Shown here: one piece after another, positions 11,101 to 23,739 of the stretch | How the letters are laid out: the number at the start of each line of letters is the position of its first letter | How positions within the stretch are numbered: the stretch's first letter is position 1 | Assembly (NCBI GenBank): GCA_903813345.2 | Contig: CAIIXF020000005.1 | Location: 23,995,375-24,059,374, forward strand | Direction of reading: 5' to 3' | Source of the DNA: Owenia fusiformis | Lineage: Eukaryota > Annelida > Polychaeta > Sabellida > Oweniidae | DNA: 64,000 nucleotides | Translations under genes and position numbers: made by a program | The notes under the pieces: model-generated | Told to the model about the DNA's origin: nothing | What the model saw: only the letters and a program-made list of their open reading frames with translations | Databases searched by the model: none

Positions 11101-13711
11101 ATTTTATACATATATTTTATGTTTAGGGAAATATATCTGAAATCGGGGCAAAATAACCAAGATAAAAAGACTGCACAGCTATTATAAAAAATACAATCAT
11201 CGTAACCCACAAAGCATCTCAGGTGTCCCCTCATCTGCCTACTTTGGAAAATATGAATACTGAAAAGTTGTTTGTAGCCGGACACCCATGCCTTTTCTTC
11301 GTCACATTGACATTTACATCTGTTTCTCCAATTATAATAAAATCAAGAATTAAAAAATAAAAAAAATTCAAACCAGGATCTAGTGTAATGATGCGATGTA
11401 AGTGTGCAGTCTTGTGCCTGGAACCTGAAAGCACTTTGTGTGGCACCTAACATACACACATATTTGTCAACACCATTCTTAACATGAGAGACCCCACCCG
11501 GGTAGAACTATCTGGCTATGTAACTAATATAGCTCATTTTCTTGAGATTTGGCTGATCCTTATAAAGAAGCAATTGTAAGGAAGAATAGGCCTGGATGTC
11601 AGTTTAATATGTTAAAGATTCTGAGGATATCGGAAGATTAACGAATAGACTAGATGCGAGTACTGAAATAATCTTGATTTACGTCATTGAATATTCATAA
11701 TTCAATCAAAGTGATTTCATATTTGAAATCTACATATAAAAGTACATCTAAAAATAAAGTTTCAAAAATCAACTTTGAAATTTTTTACTTGAAATGTGAC
11801 TTCTAGTTCGGAGAGATTACCCATAGACCCCGTGTTATAAAATCACAAAAAGTGAAATATCTAGATCTTTTCTTGTATTAAATAGATAATTTTTCTTTTA
11901 CTGAACATATTTTAATTTGCATACAGCTAATTAACATAAGAGTGATATGAAAATTGACTATAGCCATCTGACCCAAATGAGCCACCTGGTGGTGAAACTG
12001 ATAACTACCTACTCTAATCTGAGAATTTAGTGTAGAGCTCACGTAAAAGGCTAATAGATTAGCTACCAGATATGAACAAGTTGCATGAACACATTTTTTA
12101 GACATAGTTGAAGTCGTTTTGACCAATAACTAAATAATAATGTAACACTTTGTATTATCGGTAACAACTTTTTTCATCACTCAGGCTAAATGAATAAATT
12201 ACAATGAAAATTACTTGCGAAATATAGCGTTGAGGAAAGATTTATCATTCATCGCCAAAGTTTACTATAGAATTTTTCCATCCAAATTCTTTGTTTCGTC
12301 AATTGAAATATGCCTCGCCTATTTCTAGTATAGATAATAGATACGCTCCCAATTATGTGTACCAGATTGATTGATTATTCCATCGGAACTTGTGTAAAGT
12401 AATTTTATTTGCTATATATCTATTATATTATTATTAGCATTTGGTCATCTAGACATATTAATTAATATAGTATGTGACCAAAACAAGGCTAAGGTTTACA
12501 TCTTTCAGCCACCTCTTATTCCAAACATGAAATTAAAAGAGACCACCGATGGTTTTGATGCCTTCAGCCGAATGAAAGTAATATATCTACCTATGTTCTA
12601 TGTATTGTTATGTCACCACCACAAAGTGGTGACATTGTTATGGTCAACGTTTTATGAACCATTTGGCGTCAGCGATTGCGTCTCTAAGAAATGGTCACAC
12701 ATCCATAATTGCAAGCGGCGACAATTTGTAATTGTTAACATGACAAAACGTAACTACCTGGTAAGATATTACAAATAGTAACAAAAGTGTAACGATATGT
12801 TACAGAACGGTGTTAACAATATATATCGATATGTCAACATTTCTAGATGGTGACATAATAATTAACATATAACAACTTATATGATATATTCATAATTTTA
12901 GAGCAACTCATCATCATAATATGCATCACTATTAACCATAATTAGGCATTTATGATTATCAGTATTTTTGTCTTTTCTCCGCCAACCATTGGTATCATTT
13001 TTGCACTCCCAAGACCAAGTTCCACATAAGTTATCTGTTAGACATAACGGATTTGAATATAAATGGGGTACATTGAGCAGTTGTGGTATGCAGCACAATA
13101 AATAACATTAGGAAGTTCGAATACTCCCTTGATGAACATAACCATTGTACGGGAAAAGAATCTGAAATGTCATACTTACGGGCAAGTCTGTCTTTTCTAG
13201 TTTCCATCCATGCAAAGCTGTTGTTCGATACACTTGCTGGTGACAGGGGATTTGGTCTGTGCGCAGGTACCCTGATCACACCCCCGGAAGCAAAACCCGC
13301 TCCGGGCATAAACACTACAGTCTCACATAGTGGGTTTATAAGCATTCCGGGGTAGCCGATAGGTAGCGCTGAGTGCATTCCATGATGTATTCTGCTAGTT
13401 GGACTAAGATCTAATGGTACTAGGTTTGGTCTATTCGGAAGACATTGGTCTGAGGAATCAATGCCGTGGGACTCAGAGTCTGATTTTGATTTATCGTCCT
13501 TACTTCCTAATATGCTATTGATACTAAATGATAACTTTGTTGCTGTCTTTGATGAAGTGTTTGTAGGTTTGGCAGTGGGTGCTGTGGTTAGTTGTGTGCT
13601 TGATACTTCCAATACCGGACTGCAGTCCCTGGATGGGCAGTGTTCAACGTCCTGGGGGCACTCGTCCCCAACCTCTATTTCTTCCATATCTGACATGTTA
13701 GAATCAGACAT
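8192..13711 (-). CDS. TLX: TLX (T-cell leukemia homeobox, HOX11) transcription factor, 3 exons, 326 aa
   Basis: Coding exons on the - strand: 13711-13180, 10212-9996 and 8423-8192, with good splice sites (GTAAGT and GTATTG donors, TTTCAG and CCTTCAG acceptors), joining in frame to 326 codons. It encodes a nuclear DNA-binding factor of the TLX class of NKL homeobox genes, which pattern neurons and organs in animals. Domains in order: acidic N terminus; Eh1-like Groucho-binding motif LSFSINSIL (60-68); conserved [10 protein letters not shown] (about 144-153); hexapeptide-like FAWME (166-170); [17 protein letters not shown] leader; homeodomain about 194-253 with WFQNRR and Thr at homeodomain position 47, the TLX hallmark; then the [10 protein letters not shown] extension. 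The homeodomain is split between exons 2 and 3 after WR. The hexapeptide has Ala where vertebrate TLX has Pro. Start is the first ATG; a second in-frame ATG at codon 6 is possible. Confidence 0.97.
8424..9995. other. TLX intron 2
   Basis: An AT-rich intron of 1,572 bases. No other gene, RNA or clear transposon end was recognised. Confidence 0.6.
10213..13179. other. TLX intron 1
   Basis: A 2,967-base intron. It contains one dispersed MITE (about 11645-12040, listed separately) and, at 12611-12632, a small GTCACCAC...GTGGTGAC hairpin. Otherwise no gene or repeat is visible; it is a plausible place for TLX enhancers. Confidence 0.6.
11645..12040. mobile_element. MITE copy in TLX intron 1 (pair with 49095-49525)
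   Basis: Begins near AATAGACTAGATGCGAGTA and ends near CTACTCTAATCTGAGAATT. Large blocks match the copy in SLC25A26 intron 4, for example AATAATCTTGATTTACGT, CATAGACCCC, AAAAAGTGAAATATCT and GCCACCTGGTGG. The matching ends, AGATGCGAGTA against ACTCGCATCT in the other copy, act as short inverted termini. Boundaries are approximate; no clean duplication was found. Confidence 0.6.
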
Positions 13712-13771
13712 GATACAATAGTTCCTTTTCTGAAATTCTGCTTGGTTCTATTTTTCGGGAAAACTAATTTT

Positions 13772-13780
13772 GTATTTATA
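13772..13780 (-). promoter_or_regulatory. Candidate TATA box of TLX
   Basis: On the - strand the sequence reads TATAAATAC, 60-70 bases upstream of the TLX start codon. That would give a 5' UTR of only about 30 bases. In AT-rich DNA such a match can occur by chance. Confidence 0.3.
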
Positions 13781-14757
13781 ACTATTTTGATATAATTATG
13801 GCTTGCAAATTATAAAACATATGCTCGATTTTATTATTGGTGATTTCTTGTTCTCATTTTTGTAGTTCAAAAATTTGATTAATTTTAGTCCATTTCCATT
13901 CCAAAATATGATAGCATCCTCAATGATAAACTTTTTTGCGTTGTTCAGTCTTCGTTTGCAAATTGTCTCAATAGAGATTATCAGACATATGCCTAACTAC
14001 CATTTAATTGTTCTTCTCAGTAATCAAAAAGCTAATCGGTTCTGTTCTGTGTTTCCGTATAACTCGGTTGGTGGCCCTTTGAGAGACTGTTCTATTTAAT
14101 TGTTTCAACTCTATAAAAACAATGGTCTAATCTCCATGACTGACAATTACAAACTACACACCACGTGATCGCAGCTCTAGTAACCTGATTGGTTAAGATC
14201 TCAAATAGCTGCGATAACGCAATATGGAAAATGAAGAGATCTAATTTCCGAAAAATTACCAGTTCGGATCTACTTAACAGTTGTAGGTTTTATTAGAGAA
14301 GAAAAGGACAACGAACGCAGCGAAATATTCCAAGCAAATCCCTATAAACTATTATAACAAAAAATTATCAAAACAACTCAGTTCATCAACTGTAATATGA
14401 CGCAAGTTATCAAAATTACGAACAGAACCTGGTGAATGTTATAAAAAAATTAAATAATTAATTAAGTTAAGTTAAGTTTAAGTTTAATCCAATTTTAACA
14501 TTTTACATACATATAATCATATACAATTTGCCGCAAAGCGTATATTGTGTACATTTTTGCATTTATGTAGCGTCGACAGATTTTCATGCCTTTTCTGAGG
14601 GTATGTAAAAATGCGTAAAAATAAAATGTAAATCGGAATAAAATATATCAGTACCAAAAGAGAATAACATTCGCTTCACTATTTTTCTCTATTCTGTTAG
14701 TAAAAATAATTGAATGGCTCTTCTAAGTATTTCAGAATGAGATGGATATTACGTTAT

Positions 14758-15004
14758 GTTGCGTGTCGTCTAGATAGCAGTAAGCGCTATTAAAGAATTT
14801 TGCGCCATAATCCCCGGGGCGCGAGAACAAATGTTCGCAAGTAAGAAAAAGTGTGATCTAATACGTCTCTGTCCTGTTGACGTGCCAGATTAGAAGTTTG
14901 GCGAGCACTCAAGGGAGGTCGCTTTGTCGTTGTTACCTTAAAGAGAGACGTTCTATCGGGATGCCGCACGCGATAGGTTATGCCCCCTCATTTCCATGAC
15001 GTTC
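14758..15004. promoter_or_regulatory. CpG-rich patch upstream of TLX
   Basis: Around two dozen CpG dinucleotides fall within about 250 bases (for example CCCCGGGGCGCGAG and GCCGCACGCGATAGG) in otherwise CpG-poor DNA. It sits roughly 1.05-1.3 kb upstream of the TLX start codon. It may be an unmethylated regulatory island; an old GC-rich insertion is the alternative. Confidence 0.4.
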
Positions 15005-16018
15005 TTGTACCTACTTTAGAGGTATAGGTGTGAAAAATATCAAAATTTGCAATTTATTCTAATTGTTCCGAAATGATTGAATTGAGGCATTCTGTGCGAA
15101 AATGATTTGTTTAACGATTTTGAAAATAGTTCGTTTCTCACTTTTGCGGTATATTCTTTACATTAGTGTGAAAATGTAACACAATTTGGTAATGTATTTG
15201 GACATTTATGATATTTTACAGTTTTTCTATAATCACTAACACCAACAGAAAAATAAACGATTGAGGTACGATTGGTAGTTTTTATGTCGTTGTTATCGTC
15301 ATTATCTTGCGATCTAAGGCTAACCGTTCAATCTATTAAACATTCATTTCTTATTGCAAAATATACAAATATACCCAAGGCCACATTTTTATAGTGTATC
15401 TCTTTGTATCATCCGTAAAGCAGGTGATAGAAAAAGGTCCCCAAGCGTGGCGGAAGGATATTTACCATCATCAACGCAATAAGGCAGATGAAATGTCGAA
15501 GATACACCTTTTGGCCATATTTTCTAATGATCTGAGACAATTTGCTATGTTTTATAGATTTGTTTTAAATAAAATGCCAGTACCAATCGAGATTATGAGA
15601 AATGAATGATATTAGGTTTGACGTCCGTCGTTAGAAATATATCATTGTCGTAATTAATAATGTCTTCGAGTCCGGGCCTTAAGCTCTTCAACATTTGCAA
15701 CTAAACTGGCGGTGATTTTTTAAACATGCTTAATCATTATTTACTCGCATTCTAACCATATTTGTATGATTTTTTCTACCACATAATGGGTTATATTGAA
15801 GTTGACAGACGCCTAGGCATTCATCATCATTAGTGTGATAAAATTGAACACTAAATATATCCAGGGAAAACTGCTGATTAAAACATGTCAATGGAAGTAG
15901 GCCCATCATGCTATACAAATTATTTATTATAATCATTGGATGCCAAATAGGGTGATCCTCTGTTTCTCAGAAGTTTGTTTGACCAAATACATAAATGTTG
16001 CAATATCATAAATTTGAT

Positions 16019-16300
16019 TCACGAAACAACGGCTGATGTCGCATGATACATTGTAGAGACACAAATGAAAGCTATAGCATGACACATTGTATGTGACACT
16101 CGATGACAAATGGCAGTGTGAGACACTATATGAGACACACCATGATACACCACTTTATACACATGCGACACTGCATGACTCAAGACACTGTATGAGGCAC
16201 TTAATGACACACTGCATTATACACTTTATGCGACACTGCATGACTCAAGACACTGTATGAGATGACTCGAAACACTGTATGAGACACTAAATAACACTTC
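16019..16300. repeat. Degenerate minisatellite (GACACTGTATGAGACAC-type)
   Basis: Variants of GACACTGTATGAGACAC, AATGACACACTGCAT and GACTCAAGACACTG recur about every 15-30 bases. The array resumes at about 16705-16790 after a roughly 400-base interruption. A frame of 63 codons on the - strand is only the repeat read as His/Ser/Val-rich peptide. Confidence 0.7.
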
Positions 16301-16646
16301 TTGATGCATTCTCACACTACTATACCCCCATACTGTATCCTGTATTCCTTTAAAAGAAGTACAGGCTACAGGGAAGTTGCAAATGGAGGACGTTTGTTTA
16401 TTTCCATAGTTCTGAATGTATACTAGATTTTACACATATTCTAAGTGTTCTACTATACATTGTATAGATTCATCGAGCAGTTTGCAACGTATTATTACCA
16501 GAAAAGCCCAATGGACAAAGATAGAGAATACCCGCTCCATTTGCAACTTAACCGTACCCTGTATCATTTTTTAAATGTGGTCACGTGGTAGGGTAGTACG
16601 CTACATGACAATTAAAAATTCACTATGCATAATATCCAGTCTGTAA

Positions 16647-16690
16647 TATCGTGGGCTTTCAATTAGAATTCTAGTTGAAAGCCCATGATA
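16647..16690. repeat. Loopless near-perfect palindrome centred on GAATTC
   Basis: Centred between 16668 and 16669, the arms pair for 22 positions with two mismatches (GGGCTTTCAA against TTGAAAGCCC). It lies in the sequence that interrupts the minisatellite. About 100 bases to its left, an inverted repeat sharing AAGTTGCAAATGGAG (about 16372 and its complement at about 16535) suggests a further decayed small element. Confidence 0.7.
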
Positions 16691-19600
16691 ATATATAATA
16701 TAATATGTATATGAGACACTAAGATGTTGTCACGTGTATTAGACACTGCGATACGCAATTCATCAGACACTGAAGGAGACGCTGAGACAATAGTCATCCA
16801 ACAATAGTGACGTAGGATTCGTCAAAACCAATGGTGTTGATCAGTTGATTAACATGCAAGAAGTGGATCTCCGATCGCGAACCTTCGTATAGTTAGTAAG
16901 TTGTATAGACTCATACAGATCGTGAAATGACAAACTATTTGGGACATGTCTCGTAACAAAATGCCGATAAACTTGCAGATAATTCAATTGGCTGTGAAAT
17001 TGTTTAATCATTCTCTTATAATCTAAGAGAGAATCGTCGCTCAATTAACTTGAAGAGGCCTTTAAGGAAGCTTTCTATTGTACATTAATTAACCCCAAGG
17101 CACTCTCAAAGGGCGATAATTCTAAAAGCTATGCATTTCTAATTGTTTGAATAATTGCAATAATTTCTGGCATATGCTGGGGTTTACAGGATTTAGGAAA
17201 ATATATGAGGGGGGGGGGCACAAGAAACTTGGAAGAATCTTCTTGGCTGCTGCTGTAAATGCACTCTTCATCAATCCGTCGACAGGACCCCTAACTCGAC
17301 TATTACCTCAAAGCAAAATACCAGTATAACCTATCAAATATTCACTAGACAATATTTCGTGATTGACAAAAAGCCTCCCGTTCGGGTTAATTTGCCTGAC
17401 AACCCCATCACGATTGAGGGTATCATCTACTCGACTAGGGAGTTGGCGCATCTTAACATCTGACAATGATATAAAATTAAATAAAAGTTAATACAAAGAC
17501 GGGCAACTGAACTGGATCGTAAACAAGTAGAACCTATAAAATTACTTGGAATTGAAAATGGGCCGTGGTTCCCTAAATGTGTATTGCCTTATTGTGTGTA
17601 GCAGATTATAATTTGAGATGCAAATGGACGACTGTTTCCCTGGGGCATACTTACATAGATTGAATGCATCTTAACTGGATTGACAATGTGCTCATATATT
17701 TCGATTAACTTCCTACCCAGTTTAATTACGGTTTCCAAGATCTGCAAATTCAGAACTGTCTGTCTTTGGTTGGATACTGGATGGTCGATCCATGTGAAGA
17801 ACATTAGCTTTGAAATATTATGATTAAACCATTGAATTTGCAACATATTTTATAATATGATTTCAAGATTTTTTTATTCTGAGATTTGCTTAATATGCTC
17901 TCTAACTGTTTATGGAACTGTGGCGGCCGGGAAAGCCACAGAAGATGATAGGTAAAAGTACAACTACTGCATTGATTAGATTGGGACAGATCTAATTGAA
18001 TGATTACTCTCTCCAAACCAAGTCTGGTCTTCATTAAACGATAATTATTAATATCCAAAGACAATGAATTCACCATAATCAGTCCTAAAGGCATTTAATG
18101 AAAGACATTTGAATATAAATCTGATATTAGTTTTGCATGGTCCCAAAGTGGTAGTGGGAATGGTTTATCGGAGAGCCTCGGGCGAGATGATGCATCACGG
18201 CGCACATAAAAATAAAAAACCGGTTTAGGCTTTCTGCAATGTCGATACGCCTGGTTGAAATATGGTTACAAATCCTGAGTTGCTCTCATTAATGTAAACA
18301 CCTTTTAAACACCTTTCAACGAATACAGAGCAAACTTAGCCGCGAAATGCCAGACTACATAAACACAATGACAGAAGTAAGTCTCTGTTTTCTATTAGAT
18401 CAATCTGCTACTTTCCCTGTCAACGATGGAGCTAAGTAGAAATAGAACCTGACATAGCCAGAGTCGGGGTGTATAGGTTATTAAGCTTTTGTGTCAATAA
18501 CAAATCTGCTGGGAAAGTAGTGATCGTGATGTAACTGTATTTTTTAAACTTTTTTTTCTAAAATCAAAGTTATTTTAAGAAAATGACTGATTGTACACTT
18601 GGCAATAAATAATGTTTTACAAGTCGTTTGCCAAACAAGTATTACATGAGCCAATATGCTCCGAAGATTTGTCAACTTCAACCAACATCCTAGGATGAAG
18701 AAATGAATGGTTCTTCATCTTAGTCAGCATCTCATCATTCCACTAGGAGTCCTTTTCATTCAAAATTGTCATGATTTTTTGGGCTAGGGTTAGATACATG
18801 TAACCAAAATATCAACCACGTATATATTTCAAACGCGAGCGAGCCCTGAAAAAAAATTTGAACAATAACAATCGTTCAGAAAATAAATTAGAATACCATT
18901 TTGACAATTTGCTACATACTGTTATGTGATATTCTAAAAAGATTCATTCCAAAATAAAATACCAACTAATACAACTGAAAACGAACTACATTACTTAGCT
19001 ACATTCCTCAGTTACCTTTGCTTAAAACACAGAACTTGAAGTCTTTACATTAAATGTTATTTATAAGGCAATTATAATGTTTCTGTCCGAATGTATGTTC
19101 CAGAAACACACAGATGGTCTCTTGATGGGATTCTTAAGACACCAGATCAAAACATACTTAATAGAAATGTTTCAAGGTGTGGGAACTACCAACGGTGTGT
19201 GGTAATTGTTATTTCGCCAGCGACTGGTGATTATAGAAAAGAACAAAGAGCGACATTAGATTTACCCCGTATAATCTATCAGAGACAGTTTTATATGTTT
19301 TATATGTCTCTGAATCTATGCATGCTTACATGTATGTCAAAAGTCAATGCAAACTCATGACCGTGAAATAAATGTCAGAAACATCATAACACCATGGAAA
19401 ATCATCGCAAATCAAGTCAGCCAATCAATCATTCTCATTACAGATGTCTTTATTTCTGTTTTATGATTGTCTCAAAAGCATAGACCAAGTAAAGAGATCT
19501 CTTATAAGTTATAAATTGGTGTTTTCGACTCGATCTTTTTTATACATGTTCCCGGGCCTATGCTCAAAAGTGTTCGAAGATTGTTTAAAAATGTTTTAGT

Positions 19601-21310
19601 GGTTTTATGTTCCCTTTTAGCCTTCTCATTCTCATGTCGTTTATTGAGAATGTTATCTATTGTATTTTTAGATGGAAATGAAATTGAAATCTCCAGCTCT
19701 GTTACACCAAATGCTACAACTGGAACTAAAATGCCTTTACAGGCAGACATAAACACACTCTTATCTTAATAGTTCATTAATTAACATCTCTAATTAAGCA
19801 ATGACATAATCAATTAAGGGACAATAAAGTGGGCTGAAACAAAACAGAAGCACTGCACAAAACACCAATTAGAATTCTGCGATTGCGTCTTTTCATCTTA
19901 ATTTTGTTTTAGATATGTTGAAAACTGTTTATATTGAGAAGTGTCTGATGAAGTAGAATTGATTGATGTTTTGACGTTCCCACAGACAAATTGACTTCGA
20001 TCTCTTTATACAATTAAGTAATGCTTGATTATACCAGTTGCAATTGATAAGTAGTTTTTGTTGCAAAACGTACCACATAACCCTCAAAGTGTCCATCTGC
20101 GAATTTTGTGAAGTGGCACTTCATCATAAATTGCAAAGTGAACGCTTTGATGAAATGATGAGAAAAACCAGTCGAGTTAAAGAGAGCACACACACATAGT
20201 GTGATAATTAATCAATTATCGCCCACTTCTGCTACCAATACAATGCCACCCTAATGCTGAAATATTTCTAATCTACGGCTCCTTACACATCATCGTCAGA
20301 ACTTTAGCATCTCTGAACTCATTTATTGTTGTTTCGGGGAAAAGTTATGTGAAACCGTGTGTGCTTCAGTTTTAGTATTCAAGGAGGAAACGACGAAAAC
20401 GTGAAAGCAATACGAGAACATCAAAGAAACACAAAACTGCACTTTATAAATTCAAAACGAACCTAAAACTTCATATGCGGGGAACTTAGTAAAGACAGAG
20501 CCGGGCCATATAAACAAAACATATGCCTTTAGATTGGTTCCCGTTACATATTTCTCTCAAATCAAGAGCTGCTGGAAAATATGTTTGAGATATAATTGCA
20601 AAATTGTTAGCAAAACAAATAGACTTTTTGCACGACCACCCTGAGGTGAATAAACATATACTTAAACTTCATGCCTTGTTACTATGTAAATGTGACAAGA
20701 TCCAATATACCATTGTTTATAAGTGGTGACAGTCCATCTCAACACATAGCTTTTAAAGCCACGCGAAATATGTCATCGCCCGAATGATATCTAAAAATTG
20801 GCGCCAGGGTTCCCAAATTTCATGACACGACCAAAGATCATTTTAATCAATCTGAAATGTTTATATAATGTGCCAAATAATTGTGTCGACAATAACGTTC
20901 GTCTGGCCATATCTAAATATTTGGACGTTTTGATCAAACGAAAGAAATAATTCCTTTGGAAGGTTAACTAATGCAATCTGTTATAAAATGCATTTTAAAT
21001 TAGTTTTACTATAGATAGCAAAAACCAATCATAAATATAACCAATAAAAAGGAAATAAAGATACATGACAACAAAGCAGACAACAGTTGTTAAATGAGAA
21101 CGACCACGCCGACACGAACAAATAAGTCCAATAAAGAGTATCAAATGCCATCTTTTTCAGTAACGGAATGAAAATGTCACAACCAAAAATAAATGTGATC
21201 GTATCAACCTAATGCAAAGTAAAGTAAAGTATTTTTTGAACTCTACGAGCCCGGGTCTATGAGACGCACTCATTTCATTTGCAACTTCTCATTCCGCCAC
21301 GCTTATCAGT

Positions 21311-21392
21311 TACCCTGCGCGCAGAGTCTAGTTCTGAACTACCGAGACGAAGCTCTCTTTTAAGAAGTGAAGTCGAACGAATGCAAAGGGTA
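21311..21392. mobile_element. 82-bp MITE, 9-bp target duplication CTTATCAGT
   Basis: Ends are TACCCT...AGGGTA. CTTATCAGT flanks both sides exactly (21302-21310, 21393-21401). The sequence is an internally deleted, inverted relative of the 378-bp element at 39407-39784: it keeps CTGCGCGCAGAGTC at one end and the GAAGCTCTCTTTTAAGAAG segment at the other. Confidence 0.85.
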
Positions 21393-21894
21393 CTTATCAG
21401 TTTGATTTTCAATTAAATCTTCATACCACTGGAAATCCAAAATGTACTAGTTAGTACTGTAAAGTTTTCAAATTCCATCTGGAACATCGTGAACTATTGT
21501 AAAATTTCTAGCCTGGGTTCAATTTTAAGTCATATTCTAAAAACCCTCATGTTAATATTTCATGAATTGAAATGGTAACGGATTGTCTTGGATTGTATTA
21601 GCTATCCGGTGAAATACTACATCTAGTATTGGCTAGGGGTCGAAGGTAAGGGGTAGATGGTCCATTTAAGCTTACACTTTACTATTCAACTGTAAAAGTT
21701 GATTTTTTTTGTATTGATTATTCAACTATTTAGACTATTTAGAGGTAAGTGATTTGATGAATGGATAAGAACCATGTAAGATGTAATTTAGTTCAGCTTC
21801 AGTGTTCTGCATGTAACAGTCCTGGAGATACAGTATAGAGCAGTATAGACATTGGACATGGAGGAGTATTTGTAAGTTAGCTTGGCCCATTCTG

Positions 21895-21970
21895 ATACTC
21901 ATAGCATCTTTCTGTTTCACGCGAAACATGGGCTGAGAAGAAATGAGATGTCATGGTTTATCACGAGCTT
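21895..21970. repeat. Dispersed repeat, pair with 57517-57603 (inverted)
   Basis: ATTCTGATACTCATAGCATC, TTTCTGTTTCAC and GGGCTGAGAAGAAATGAGAT occur in the same order here and, inverted, at 57517-57603, so an approximately 75-90 base core is shared. Homology stops abruptly on both sides. Class unknown. Confidence 0.6.
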
Positions 21971-23739
21971 AGCCAGGTTTAGCTTAATACTGCTGGTAGC
22001 AACACAAAATAATAAATTGTTTTATTTTAAAGAATACACAATGCATAGTAATAATAGAAAGGTATACACTTGTATAGTGTTTTCAAATGAGGTAAACTAT
22101 CATAAACTGTCAATCGTCGTTTGTGCCAAACTGGTTTTTGATAGCTTACCAAGTGTCCATTCTTTAAAAAACAATAGAAAAGGAATGTATTTTCTTTTGT
22201 TACAACATATTCTTTAAAATAAACTGAAGTTCATAGTGTTGCTACCTAAGTGGGGTTAAAGAATAACTAGCAATTATATAATTTTGAATAGCGAACATAT
22301 TAAAAGATGGCAGCCCTGACAGAACAAATTTTATTTTGTGACGATAGGCGAGGGATAGATGTTTGTTTTCTTTGAACACCTCTATCGACTGCAATTGGAC
22401 TATTGGGTGATCCATTATACCTTTTTATATCTTGGAATGTCGGAAATTTACAGGAACGAAAACCTATTTTGTAAATGTTTGTTAATAGTGCAAATTATTG
22501 ATATTTATGCAAATTATTGGAAGTATTATATTTATTAATGAACGTACTAATGAATTTATTATTGCAACGTGAACCTTATATTTAAGATTTTGATGTCAAA
22601 AGGGTTGGGAGTTGGGATCAAATATGAACTTTATTCAAGATTATCGATTTGTAAAAAATGTCCAAATTTAATAGTTTCCATCAACTTATCTCTATACTTT
22701 GTATAATAACAGACGTCATAATATATATTTCTATATTTTATTTGTAATATCAAGTGTTACGCTTACAGTTTTACACAATCAATACGTGTTAACAATCCAA
22801 CGACAACATCAGTTAGTTTCAATATAAACAACTTATAAAAGATTTGATTATAATCGAGATCTAGTCAAGGATATCCTCGTCAATGACCAGCATCAATGTA
22901 TTGGATATCACTCAATACTGCACAATGTACCTTTATAACATCTTGAACAAGGCTGATGTATTTTTTTCTAATCTCAAAATCTATCCACTAATTTATACTG
23001 CATTATCTCGTTGCAAAAGATGATACTCAAACTTCAACTCATCATTTGTGCATAGATTTTTACATCAGCTACAGTCCCAATACTAATTGAGACAAAACCT
23101 GATCCATTAAATCGTGATAAATCTCAAAATTACGCTCATTCTTAACATCGTTTACTCATTCAGTGTATCACCAGATCACACAGCCCCAAAGTCAATTGAG
23201 CCAACGTCACTCATTTACATGTACCATTATCTCACTGGCCATGGTTTCTTAGGCCTGTGTGCCAGACTGAATTTAAAATATCAAGTTGAGAGTTGTACAA
23301 TCAAATACAATTATTAAACAATATATATAAATCAAATACATGTGTGATATATATTGTATGAATATATAGACAATTGAAATTATATCAAAATATAAAACTG
23401 CCTTTAATCATGACTAATATACAACTATAATGAACATCGTAGAAAACATTTTCACTCTGATAACACTCAAACCAGAATTATTTGTTTTTGGTTATATGAT
23501 TTTAAATTGAGGTCATCTAAAATATGTTTCATTGACGATCAAGTCCCAAGGGGGTATTATCAGATAATAGTGTAAAACTGTTCACTCTAGGCTGGATAAA
23601 TTGATTTTAAGAAAAGTCTAGACATTGATGTTTCATAAAATGTTCATTATAATTAGCATTTTCCCTGTGCTGTCCTTTGCTTCATCAGCATTGTTTATGG
23701 AATCATTCAGTATGTACAAACTTTCTTGAAATCTCCTTT

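Larger units (their letters stand above)
13781..23739. other. Ten-kilobase gene-free region upstream of TLX
   Basis: No conserved coding frame is visible in either strand across this interval. It contains a CpG-rich patch, a minisatellite, a near-perfect palindrome, an 82-bp MITE and one dispersed repeat, all listed separately. Several stretches (about 18120-18520, 19780-20990) look like complex single-copy sequence, and developmental homeobox genes usually carry distal enhancers (known), so TLX regulatory elements are likely here (inference). Intergenic CACGTG and CCAAT words occur at about 14160-14195. Confidence 0.5.

Noticed and set aside
13031-13179. C-terminal 49 codons of the long frame at 13711-13031
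   Set aside because: The GTAAGT donor after 13180 removes this part; splicing to 10212 restores the TLX homeodomain leader in frame.
13461-13721. Frame of 86 codons on the + strand
   Set aside because: Antisense shadow of TLX exon 1.
16019-16210. Frame of 63 codons rich in Ser, His and Val
   Set aside because: It is the minisatellite read in one frame.
19502-19769. Overlapping frames of 84 (-) and 69 (+) codons
   Set aside because: Mutually antisense, no recognisable domain and no neighbouring exon; likely chance.
21895-21970. Possible hammerhead ribozyme in the shared dispersed repeat (CTGA...GAAAC words)
   Set aside because: The CUGANGA core is not present in the right order with GAAA and the cleavage triplet, and no three-stem fold is apparent.
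21882-22217. 111-codon frame on the + strand
   Set aside because: Its start is the dispersed repeat shared with 57.5 kb; the rest has no domain.
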